Assembly: GCF_025566985.1 (NCBI RefSeq)
Contig: NZ_JAOQJD010000022.1
Coordinates: 1 to 11,952, forward strand
Reading direction: 5' to 3'
From: Aedoeadaptatus acetigenes
GTDB lineage: Bacteria; Bacillota; Clostridia; Tissierellales; Peptoniphilaceae
Length of the DNA: 11,952 nt
In this document: positions 6,039 through 11,829 of the stretch, in pieces
Position numbering within the stretch: the first letter of the stretch is position 1
Layout of the letters: each line of letters begins with the position of its first letter
Position numbers and translations under genes: made by a program
Notes under the pieces: generated by a model
What the model saw: only the letters and a program-made list of their open reading frames with translations
Database searches by the model: none
What the model was told of the DNA's origin: nothing

Positions 6039-7268
6039 ATGATCGTGAAAAAAAGTCGCACGCTGTCGCCGGCCATGACCTTTATCCTCATGTTCGGCAT
6101 GGTCAGTTTATTTTCGGACATGACTCACGAAGGGGCCGCCAGCATGCGGGGGGCCTATCTCTCGTTTCTCGGGGCATCGGCGGCTACCATCGGCTTTGTG
6201 TCGGGTCTCGGGGAACTGGTGGGCTACGCCATGCGCTACGTCTTCGGCGCCCTCACGGACAAAACGGGAAAGTATTGGCCCATGGTCATCGGGGGCTATG
6301 TGCTGGACATTCTGGCGGTGCCGGCCTTGGCTCTCGTGGGCGAGCACGGCTGGGTGGCCGCATCGGCCCTACTCATCGTGCAGCGCATGGGCAAGGCCAT
6401 CAAGAAGCCGGCGAAGGATACGATTATGTCTTTTGCCGCGAGCCGGGAAGGGGCCGGGAAGAGCTTTGCCATTCAGGAAGTGCTGGATCAGATCGGCGCC
6501 TTCTTGGGGCCGGTGCTGCTTTTCGCCGTCATGAGCGCGAAGTCGGGACTCCCCAAGGCCGAGCTTTATTCCGCGGCCTTCGCGGTCTTGGCCGTGCCCG
6601 GGGCCATAACCTTGATTTTGCTTTTGGCCACGAAGCGAAAATTTCCGAATCCGGAGGAATTCGAAGGGGGCAAGACGGTCTACGAGCCCATGAAGTTGAA
6701 GCGGTCCTTTAAGATTTACATGGCGGGGATCAGCCTCTTCGCCTTCGGCTTTATGGACTACGCCCTGATTTTAATGCACGTGACGAAGCACATGGGCCTT
6801 TACGGCGGCCTCATCACCACCCGCACCCTGCCCCTCATTTACGCCGGGGCCATGTTGGTGGATGCCGCATCGGCCCTTATCTTCGGGAATCTTTTCGACA
6901 AAAAGGGCGTAAGGGCCTTGGTGATCGCCACGGTGGTGGCTGCGCCTTTCGCCATCCTCGTCTTTTACGCAAAATCCCTGCCCGTGCTGTTAATCGGCGT
7001 CGCCCTTTGGGGCGTGGGCATGGGGGCTCAGGAATCGGTGCTGAAGGCCGCCGTGGCCACCATGGTAGACAAATCCGCCCGGGCCACGGGCTACGGCCTG
7101 TTCGAATGTTCCTTCGGCATCTTTTGGTTTGCGGGCAGCTGGCTTTTAGGCGCCCTCTACGACGTGAACCTCCCGATGATGATCGCCCTTTCCGTGGTGG
7201 CACAACTTACCGCAGCGCCCCTCTTTTATTTGGCAGGCAAGGCGATGGAACCTTCGACGAAGGGGTAA
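6039..7268 (+). CDS. Major facilitator superfamily (MFS) transporter
   Basis: This 409-residue polytopic membrane protein has about 11-12 predicted hydrophobic helices and the MFS signature between helices 2 and 3, seen as RYVFGALTDKTGKYW near residues 69-83 (the G-x-x-x-D-R/K-x-G-R/K-R type motif). A second basic loop reads RMGKAIKKPAKD. The central cytoplasmic loop (about 206-225, KRKFPNPEEFEGGK) splits two six-helix halves. Substrate specificity is not visible; drug, sugar or organic-acid transport are all possible. The start at 6039 is preferred because AGGAG lies eight bases upstream; earlier in-frame ATG and TTG codons have no such site. It heads a run of three same-strand genes with no terminator between them, so it may be co-transcribed with the thioesterase 47 bases downstream. 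Confidence 0.88.
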   Translation: MIVKKSRTLSPAMTFILMFGMVSLFSDMTHEGAASMRGAYLSFLGASAATIGFVSGLGELVGYAMRYVFGALTDKTGKYWPMVIGGYVLDILAVPALALVGEHGWVAASALLIVQRMGKAIKKPAKDTIMSFAASREGAGKSFAIQEVLDQIGAFLGPVLLFAVMSAKSGLPKAELYSAAFAVLAVPGAITLILLLATKRKFPNPEEFEGGKTVYEPMKLKRSFKIYMAGISLFAFGFMDYALILMHVTKHMGLYGGLITTRTLPLIYAGAMLVDAASALIFGNLFDKKGVRALVIATVVAAPFAILVFYAKSLPVLLIGVALWGVGMGAQESVLKAAVATMVDKSARATGYGLFECSFGIFWFAGSWLLGALYDVNLPMMIALSVVAQLTAAPLFYLAGKAMEPSTKG

Positions 7269-7315
7269 AAATAATTTAATGAAGCAGATAAAGTAGCGAA
7301 GAAAAGGAGCGTATC

Positions 7316-7783
7316 ATGGATCAATTGGCCATTCAGGAAACCTACGGCGAGCGGTTTCAACACTGTTGGGGTTGCGGCCCGAAAAACGACGAGGGCCTGC
7401 ACTTAAAATCCTATCCCGCAGGGGATAAATGCATTTGCACTTTTACGCCGGGGAAGGAGTACACCGGCGGCGTGCCGAAAAATCTTTTCGGCGGCATGAT
7501 CGCCATGCTCTTCGACTGCCACGGCACGGCCTCGGCGGCGTATTTCAAGCACCGGGACAAGGGCCTGGAGCTCACGAAAGACACGGTCATCGGCCGCTTC
7601 ATTACGGCCCATTTGTCCATCGACTTTAAAAAGCCCGTGCCCATGGAAAGCCTCGTTACCATTACCGCCACGGCGAAAGAAATCGGCGAGCGGAAAGTGG
7701 TGGTGGACATGATCATGGAAGCGGCGGGCGAAATGCGCGCCAAGGCCGAAATGGTGGCCGTGGGTGTAAAGGACAATATGTAG
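7316..7783 (+). CDS. Hotdog-fold acyl-CoA thioesterase (PaaI-like)
   Basis: This 155-residue single hotdog-domain protein resembles the PaaI/THEM4-like thioesterases, which hydrolyse acyl-CoA thioesters in the cytoplasm. The N-terminal CWGCGPKNDEGL (residues 17-28) is the characteristic CxxCG-x-x-N-x-x-GL lead-in of this branch. The long hotdog helix begins FGGMIAMLFDCHGT at 58-71, with D67 at the position of the usual catalytic Asp in HGG-x5-D proteins. The first residue of HGG is Phe here instead of His. The C-terminal strand (RAKAEMVAVGV) is normal. AAGGAG lies seven bases before the ATG. The stop is 12 bases before the next gene, so the two are almost certainly in one operon. The acyl substrate is unknown. 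Confidence 0.85.
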   Translation: MDQLAIQETYGERFQHCWGCGPKNDEGLHLKSYPAGDKCICTFTPGKEYTGGVPKNLFGGMIAMLFDCHGTASAAYFKHRDKGLELTKDTVIGRFITAHLSIDFKKPVPMESLVTITATAKEIGERKVVVDMIMEAAGEMRAKAEMVAVGVKDNM

Positions 7784-7795
7784 AAGGGGCGAAGC

Positions 7796-8353
7796 ATGAA
7801 AACATTGATTATCGTGGACGCACAGGTGGATTTTATTTCGGGCTCTTTGGCCTGCAAGGGGAGCGATGAGGCATTGAAGCATCTCGTGGAATTGATCGAA
7901 AGCAACCCGGACATGGCCGTGGTCTACACGGCGGATTGGCACAGCCCCACCAACGGTAGTTTCGAAAAAAACGGCGGCATTTGGCCCGTGCACTGCGTAG
8001 AAAACACCGAAGGCGCCGGCCTCTACCAAGGCTTTTACACCCTATCGCGAGAAGACGCCCGGCCCAATGACAAAAACACCTTTAAAAAAGGCCGTCGCGA
8101 CGACGTGGAAGAATACTCCGCTTGTTTGGGGACCAACGCTGCCGGCGACGTGCTGAAAGAATACGTCACAGGCGACATCCTCGTTGCCGGATTCGCCAGC
8201 GAATACTGCGTTCGCGAAACCTTGTTGGGCCTTCGGGAAGAGGGCCTGAACGCCGCCCTTTACCTTCCCGGCGTCGCCTACGTGGACGAAAAAGACCACG
8301 AGAAAAACCTGGTCGATTTGAAGCAACAGAAAATTCCGATTTTGGAAGACTGA
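7796..8353 (+). CDS. pncA: Nicotinamidase-like cysteine hydrolase (isochorismatase superfamily)
   Basis: This 185-residue protein has the nicotinamidase triad: D8 in IIVDAQVDF, a Lys in NTFKKG (K97 or K98) and nucleophile C138 in ASEYCVRET, preceded by the cis-peptide region. Metal-site residues D47 and H49 (DWH) and H66 (WPVHC) are present. The position usually filled by the second His of DWHxxxHxSF is N53 (DWHSPTNGSF). Nicotinamidase converts nicotinamide to nicotinate for NAD salvage. The whole pattern, including WPVHCVENTEGA, fits PncA better than isochorismatase. The gene starts 12 bases after the thioesterase gene and is followed by a terminator, so it is the last gene of the unit. The altered metal ligand leaves some doubt about activity on nicotinamide. 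Confidence 0.82.
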   Translation: MKTLIIVDAQVDFISGSLACKGSDEALKHLVELIESNPDMAVVYTADWHSPTNGSFEKNGGIWPVHCVENTEGAGLYQGFYTLSREDARPNDKNTFKKGRRDDVEEYSACLGTNAAGDVLKEYVTGDILVAGFASEYCVRETLLGLREEGLNAALYLPGVAYVDEKDHEKNLVDLKQQKIPILED

Positions 8354-8390
8354 TTTTAGCGTAATAGAACGCGCGCCGGCAATCGCAAGA

Positions 8391-8414
8391 AGCATCCCGA
8401 GGGATGCTTTTCTT
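8391..8414 (+). terminator. Terminator of the MFS-thioesterase-nicotinamidase unit
   Basis: AGCATCC (8391-8397) pairs perfectly with GGATGCT (8402-8408) around CGAG and is followed by TTTTCTT. It lies 37 bases after the nicotinamidase stop codon. Confidence 0.85.
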
Positions 8415-8418
8415 ATGC

Positions 8419-8451
8419 AAAAAAGCAGCTCCCCGGCAGAGAACTGCTTTT
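8419..8451 (-). terminator. Terminator of the relB locus (minus strand)
   Basis: AAAAGCAG (8421-8428) pairs with CTGCTTTT (8444-8451). Read on the minus strand it is followed by six T. It abuts the last base of the truncated toxin gene's stop codon, so the locus ends here. Confidence 0.7.
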
Positions 8452-8576
8452 CATCTTTCATAGAGATCCATATTTTTCAAAGCTTTAAGCTGATCGCGTT
8501 TTGCATAGATTAGATTCAAAATATAAACCTTCCCGGAGACCGCGTCCGGCGTAAGGATAATTTCATAGGCGTTCAC
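8451..8576 (-). pseudogene. RelE-family toxin remnant with internal in-frame deletion
   Basis: A 41-codon frame starts at a GTG that overlaps the relB stop (GTGA) and ends at 8451. Its first 13 residues, read as (M)NAYEIILTPDAV, match the start of RelE/ParE-type toxins. Then, without transition, the sequence reads VYILNLIYAKRDQLKALK, which matches the C-terminal end of the same family. Full toxins have about 95-110 residues. The middle, containing most of the helical hairpin and the catalytic basic residues, is therefore missing, while the reading frame is kept across the junction. The remnant should be unable to cleave mRNA but might still touch the antitoxin. The overlap with relB is the usual antitoxin-toxin arrangement. 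It is too short to be noticed by most gene finders. Confidence 0.75.
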
Positions 8577-8872
8577 TTTTTCAGGCTCTTTTCAAGTTCA
8601 TCGAACACATCCCCGAGGGGTCTGCCTTTGCCGCAGACCGACTGCCCATAGCTGCGTTCAAGCATTTCGTCGAGGGCCGCACCGGACATCGTATCCATTG
8701 TTTTCGGTTCTGTCGGAACAGTTAAGGGGAATGGAATGCCGTGGCGATAGATGATCTGGCGGTATAAGGAATTAATGACAACGGAGACGGGAATTCCAAG
8801 CTTTTTCAGAATCTCCTCCGCCTCATTTTTTATATCATTTTCAACGCGCGCGCTGACTGTGGAATCTTTCAT
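8573..8872 (-). CDS. relB: RelB/DinJ-family antitoxin
   Basis: This 99-residue protein begins with a ribbon-helix-helix domain typical of RelB/DinJ antitoxins: a short strand (STVSARVENDIKNEAEEIL) and two helices ending in VSVVINSLYRQIIYRHGIPF (about residues 30-49). The rest, KTMDTMSGAALDEMLERSYGQ onward, is the acidic and flexible toxin-binding tail. Such proteins bind their own promoter and neutralise a RelE-like RNase. GGGAGGTG lies seven bases before the start, and a good promoter with an inverted repeat is present upstream. The gene is complete, but the toxin gene that overlaps its stop codon has lost its centre. relB is therefore probably an orphan antitoxin, perhaps kept as a repressor or as a shield against toxins encoded elsewhere. 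Confidence 0.87.
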   Translation of the reverse strand: MKDSTVSARVENDIKNEAEEILKKLGIPVSVVINSLYRQIIYRHGIPFPLTVPTEPKTMDTMSGAALDEMLERSYGQSVCGKGRPLGDVFDELEKSLKK

Positions 8873-8895
8873 ATGATGACACCTCCCGTTGCCTC

Positions 8896-8927
8896 TATTG
8901 TAATTCGATGTTTTGCTGATTGCAATA
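8896..8927 (-). promoter_or_regulatory. relB promoter with overlapping operator
   Basis: On the minus strand TTGCAA (8920-8925) and TACAAT (8897-8902) are spaced by 17 bases. An inverted repeat, TATTGTAAT at 8896-8904 and ATTGCAATA at 8919-8927 (eight of nine positions complementary), covers both boxes. This is what an autorepressing ribbon-helix-helix antitoxin needs. Confidence 0.6.
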
Positions 8928-8960
8928 CATTAGGCGAGGCGTGTCTGTAAATTTTATTCA

Positions 8961-9001
8961 TTTCCGAAAAACAATCCCGTACGCTCCGTCGGATTCGGAA
9001 A
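8961..9001. promoter_or_regulatory. Inverted repeat in the relB-TudS interval
   Basis: TTTCCGAA (8961-8968) and TTCGGAAA (8994-9001) are perfectly complementary eight-base arms separated by 25 bases. No T-run follows on either strand, so it is not a standard terminator. It may be a protein-binding site or the scar of a past insertion. Confidence 0.3.
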
Positions 9002-9028
9002 AAAGGCGTAATAGCCGGGCCAATGGGA

Positions 9029-9040
9029 TATGTATACATA
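9029..9040. promoter_or_regulatory. 12-bp palindrome upstream of the TudS-like gene
   Basis: TATGTATACATA is a perfect 12-bp palindrome 43 bases before the start codon of the TudS-like gene. It could be an operator. No convincing -35/-10 pair is visible around it, so its relation to transcription is open. Confidence 0.3.
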
Positions 9041-9083
9041 AAGACGCGAATATAAGAAAGAATACGCGGAAAGGGAGCGAAAG

Positions 9084-9500
9084 ATGATTATCGGCGTGAG
9101 CGCCTGTTTGCTCGGCGAAAACTGCAAATACAACGGCGGAAACAACGAATCGAAAAAGCTTAAGGACTATGTCGAGGGCCACACCGTGGTGCCCGTTTGC
9201 CCGGAAGTTATGGGCGGCCTCCCCACGCCCAGGGATCCTGCCGAGATCATCGGCGGCGTGGTGCGGCAAAAAAGCGGCCGCTCCGTGGACGAAGAATTTC
9301 GCGCCGGCGCCCGGGCGGCCCTCAAAAAAATAAAAGACGCCGGGGCGGAACTCGCGATCCTTCAGTCCCGCAGCCCTTCCTGCGGCGTGAAGGAAATCTA
9401 CGACGGCACCTTCACCGGGCATTTGGTAAAGGGAAAAGGCGTGTTCGCCGCCATGCTCGAGGAAGAGGGGATAAGGGCCTTGGACGTGGAGGACTTGTAA
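9084..9500 (+). CDS. DUF523 protein, TudS-like thiouracil desulfidase candidate
   Basis: This 138-residue protein is a full-length DUF523 domain. A characterised member of this family, TudS, uses a [4Fe-4S] cluster held by three cysteines to remove sulfur from 2-thiouracil and release uracil. The matching cysteines are visible: C8 in VSACLLGENCKYNGG, C39 in VVPVCPEVMGGLPTPR and C100 in SRSPSCGVKEIYDG. The acidic E41 and the Ser-Pro-Ser-Cys-Gly turn are also conserved features. AAAGGGAG lies upstream of the ATG. It is followed 14 bases later by yaaA on the same strand, implying co-transcription. Function by family only: other DUF523 proteins are uncharacterised and may act on other thiolated bases. 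Confidence 0.83.
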   Translation: MIIGVSACLLGENCKYNGGNNESKKLKDYVEGHTVVPVCPEVMGGLPTPRDPAEIIGGVVRQKSGRSVDEEFRAGARAALKKIKDAGAELAILQSRSPSCGVKEIYDGTFTGHLVKGKGVFAAMLEEEGIRALDVEDL

Positions 9501-9514
9501 AGGAAAGGAGCCCC

Positions 9515-10219
9515 ATGAAAAGCATAATCATCCTGTCGCCGAGCAAAGAAATGGACTTTATCCCCGGCGATCGCGCACCCGCCATGGATGTGGCGGCGAA
9601 AAAAATTCTGAACGCGTTGCAAAGCATGACCGAACACGAGCTGGCGGCGCAACTGCAACTGAGGGGGGAACAGGCGCGAATCATCTATGACGCTTATCAA
9701 AACGCGGCGCTTCCCACGGCGAAAGCGGCGGCGGATACCTACCGGGGCCTCGCCTTTCGCCAAATGGATCGGGAGATCCTTCTGTCGCCCTTTGCTCGGG
9801 ACAGAGTGCGGATTCTTTCCGCCCTTTACGGCCCCATCGCTCCCGATGCGCCCATCAACCCCTATCGACTGGATTTTACCAAGAGCCTAAGTGTCGAGGG
9901 CGAACCATTGAAAAGTTTGCAGAAAAGGAATTTTACCGAGCAATTGGCCAACTGTCGCATCTACAATTTGGCTTCCAAGGAATTTTCCGAGCGCATAGAC
10001 AAAAAGAAAATGGCCCAATGGATCGACGTGGATTTTTACATGGATCAGAGCATGAAAAAGCGCGCCCCCTCCGCCACCTGTAAAAAACTCCGGGGCCGAC
10101 TGGCGGCCCACCTTATCGCCATGGAATCCTTCGGAGAAAAAGCCTTTGCCGCTTTTCGCTACGACGGCTTTCACTTCCTTCCGCTCGACGAGGAAGGTCG
10201 CTATGTTTACACGCGGTGA
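9515..10219 (+). CDS. yaaA: YaaA peroxide-stress protein (DUF328)
   Basis: The protein has 234 residues, slightly shorter than the 258-residue E. coli YaaA, and spans the family from end to end. It starts SIIILSPSKEMDF, has the central LSALYGPIAPDAPINPYRLDF (shared LYG-x-x-x-P and PYRL motif) and YNLASKEFSERI, and ends ESFGEKAFAAFRYDGFHF. In E. coli, YaaA lowers free iron and damage during hydrogen peroxide stress; the fold has a helix-hairpin-helix-like DNA-binding motif. The start at 9515 has AAAGGAG before it, and the frame upstream of it overlaps the DUF523 gene in another frame. It sits between a candidate iron-sulfur desulfidase and a CPBP protease on one strand. A role in oxidative stress is inferred from the family, and no OxyR- or PerR-like site is evident. 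Confidence 0.92.
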   Translation: MKSIIILSPSKEMDFIPGDRAPAMDVAAKKILNALQSMTEHELAAQLQLRGEQARIIYDAYQNAALPTAKAAADTYRGLAFRQMDREILLSPFARDRVRILSALYGPIAPDAPINPYRLDFTKSLSVEGEPLKSLQKRNFTEQLANCRIYNLASKEFSERIDKKKMAQWIDVDFYMDQSMKKRAPSATCKKLRGRLAAHLIAMESFGEKAFAAFRYDGFHFLPLDEEGRYVYTR

Positions 10220-10269
10220 GAGGATGTTATGTTTTTGAAAAAGACCATGGATTCGGGAAAGGAAGGCCA

Positions 10270-11001
10270 ATGAACAAGCTTTACATGAAAAATGACTTGT
10301 ATTTCGCTCTGTTGTGGATCGTCATTTACTGCGCCGTCACCGCACCGCTCAGGGAAGCTTTTGGAGACGACAGCCTATGGATGGTGGGCGAGCTTTTGAT
10401 CGTCGCCCTGATCCTTACGGTTTTTGTCAAAAGAAATCACCTGGAAGAGAAAATCGGATTGCGACCGTTTCCGAAGGACGGCAAGCGGTATTTGTATTTT
10501 ATTCCCATGTGGTTTTTGGCCACCGGCAATCTGTGGGGCGGCGTGGCGCCTGTCTACTCCGGGTGGAATCAGGCGGTGGCTGTTTCGACCATGCTCCTCA
10601 TCGGCTACGTGGAAGAATTTATTTTTCGCGGCCTGTTGTTTTCGGCCATGCTCTCCAGATACGAAGATCGAAAGGCCATCATTATTTCGGCGGTCACCTT
10701 CGGCATCGGCCACATCGTAAATTTACTTACCGGGCAATTGGCTCCGGAGACGTTTGTTCAAGTGATCTTTGCCGTCGCCTGGGGATTTATTTTGACCATG
10801 GTCGTCTATCGGTCGAAAAGTCTTTGGCCCGCCATCGTCGCTCACGGGCTGGTGGACGCATTCTCCGTTTTCTCTCGGGAGCAAGCGGCGCCGAGCATGT
10901 GGCTCATGTGGATCTATCCCCTGGTTACCATCGTCGTGGCCCTGGTGTACTGCAGCTATTTGAGCAAGCTCAAGCCCCCGGCGAAATCGAAGGAAGGCTA
11001 G
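10270..11001 (+). CDS. CPBP-family intramembrane metalloprotease (CAAX-protease-like)
   Basis: This 243-residue protein has six to eight membrane segments. It carries the three CPBP (Abi) motifs in order: E115-E116-x-x-x-R120 in YVEEFIFRGLLF, F144-x-x-x-H148 in FGIGHIVN, and H192-x-x-x-D196 in AHGLVDAF. These residues form the glutamate/histidine active site of type II CAAX-protease-like enzymes. In bacteria many act in bacteriocin immunity or in processing of membrane proteins, and most targets are unknown. The ATG at 10270 follows AAAGGAAGG; a GTG at 10216 overlapping the yaaA stop (GTGA) is possible but has no ribosome site. It is 50 bases after yaaA and may share its transcript. No terminator is obvious after it. 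Confidence 0.88.
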   Translation: MNKLYMKNDLYFALLWIVIYCAVTAPLREAFGDDSLWMVGELLIVALILTVFVKRNHLEEKIGLRPFPKDGKRYLYFIPMWFLATGNLWGGVAPVYSGWNQAVAVSTMLLIGYVEEFIFRGLLFSAMLSRYEDRKAIIISAVTFGIGHIVNLLTGQLAPETFVQVIFAVAWGFILTMVVYRSKSLWPAIVAHGLVDAFSVFSREQAAPSMWLMWIYPLVTIVVALVYCSYLSKLKPPAKSKEG

Positions 11002-11169
11002 AATCGCGGAGAACGAGGGCCCTCGCCACTTCACTTCTTCCTCCATAACAAAGGCCATGAAATCCCTTCGTGTCGTCTCCCCAATGGCGGCGCATTTATT
11101 TTTTCTGTCGGGATCGGCATTATCGTAGCCGCAGGCGCGGCGGCAGAAGTATTCGCTCAGTGGTACCAT
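11001..11169 (-). other. Possible small minus-strand gene or gene remnant
   Basis: The interval between the CPBP gene and the ECF gene is open on the minus strand for about 57 codons from an ATG at 11169. The product is protein-like and Cys-rich at its start: a C-x3-C pair in YFCRRACGYDNADPDRKNK, then CAAIGETTRRDFMAFVMEEE. Codon third positions resemble those of nearby genes. There is no ribosome binding site, and the frame continues antisense into the CPBP gene, where it stops resembling a protein. It may be the severed start of a gene broken by rearrangement, or coincidence. I do not recognise the family. Confidence 0.25.
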
Positions 11170-11213
11170 GGCAGTTTTTCGGCCTGCTACTTATGGTTTT
11201 TCTTTTTTTAGTC

Positions 11214-11219
11214 TATAAT
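11214..11219 (+). promoter_or_regulatory. -10 box of the ECF S-component gene
   Basis: A perfect TATAAT lies 20 bases before the start codon, after a T-rich stretch. No clear -35 box is found at normal spacing. The short distance leaves no room for a riboswitch in the leader. Confidence 0.5.
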
Positions 11220-11239
11220 GGTCCCGAAGGAGTGAAGAC

Positions 11240-11740
11240 ATGAAAAGTATTTCGACGAAGAAGTTGACGATGATCGCCATGTTTATGGCGCTAACCACGG
11301 TGGCGACCATGGTGATTCAAATTCCCATTCCCGCCACGAAGGGGTATTTAAATGTCGGGGACACGGTGGTGATCGCATCGGCCCTTTTAATGGGCAAGAT
11401 GGCCGGCGGCCTCGTCGGCGGCATCGGCTCGGCCCTGGCGGATCTCTTGTCGGGCTACGGCTACTACGCCCCCATTACCCTGGTGGTAAAGGGCTTGGAA
11501 GGCTTCGTGGCCGGGCTCTTGCACGAAAAGACGCGGCTGAGCTTTGTGCTTTGCGGCTTGGTAGGCGGCGTGGTCATGGCTGTGGGCTATCTGCTGGCAG
11601 AAGGATTGATTCTTTATAATTTTCCCACGGCTATCGCAAGCTTCGTGCCCAATTTGATTCAGGGGATTGCCGGCGCCTTGTTGGCGGACATCCTCTATCC
11701 CGTGCTGAATCGCGCCATGGGCGAAAAGGGCGCGGCGTAA
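11240..11740 (+). CDS. ECF transporter S component (riboflavin/vitamin type, PF07155-like)
   Basis: This 166-residue membrane protein has about five to six hydrophobic segments and the sequence style of ECF-type substrate-binding S components. An N-terminal STKKLTMIAMFMALTTVATM is followed by a long IPIPATKGYLNVGDTVVIAS loop, then GGLVGGIGSALADLLSGYGYYAP, which matches the gly/ala-rich family pattern. Such proteins bind a vitamin or its precursor and work with a shared EcfA-EcfA'-EcfT module encoded elsewhere. Which vitamin (riboflavin, pyridoxine or hydroxymethylpyrimidine relatives) cannot be told. GAAGGAG at 11226-11232 sets the start. The gene has its own -10 box and terminator, so it is transcribed alone. 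No energising module is in the window, as expected for group II ECF systems. Confidence 0.87.
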   Translation: MKSISTKKLTMIAMFMALTTVATMVIQIPIPATKGYLNVGDTVVIASALLMGKMAGGLVGGIGSALADLLSGYGYYAPITLVVKGLEGFVAGLLHEKTRLSFVLCGLVGGVVMAVGYLLAEGLILYNFPTAIASFVPNLIQGIAGALLADILYPVLNRAMGEKGAA

Positions 11741-11760
11741 ATTTTTGAAACACAAGCCGC

Positions 11761-11790
11761 AAAACCCGTCGGAAATCCGGCGGGTTTTTT
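11761..11790 (+). terminator. Terminator of the ECF S-component gene
   Basis: AAAACCCGTCGG (11761-11772) pairs with CCGGCGGGTTTT (11777-11788) with one G-T pair and an AAAT loop, followed by further T. It lies 20 bases after the stop codon. Confidence 0.92.
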
Positions 11791-11829
11791 CGCGGAAAAA
11801 TTTCATAGCAGGTTTTTTGTCTTGAATTG

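Noticed and set aside
7403..8029. Long minus-strand open frame across the thioesterase and nicotinamidase genes
   Set aside because: It is antisense to two clearly functional genes and has a His/Gly/Val-rich composition typical of the reverse complement of real codons, with no family motif.
10216..10269. GTG start for the CPBP gene overlapping the yaaA stop (GTGA)
   Set aside because: The overlap would allow translational coupling, but no ribosome binding site precedes it and the added residues are polar and unlike family N-termini. The ATG at 10270 follows AAAGGAAGG.
10314..11048. Second plus-strand frame across the CPBP gene
   Set aside because: It is an out-of-frame reading of a gene with all three CPBP motifs; the product has low hydrophobicity and no recognisable domain.
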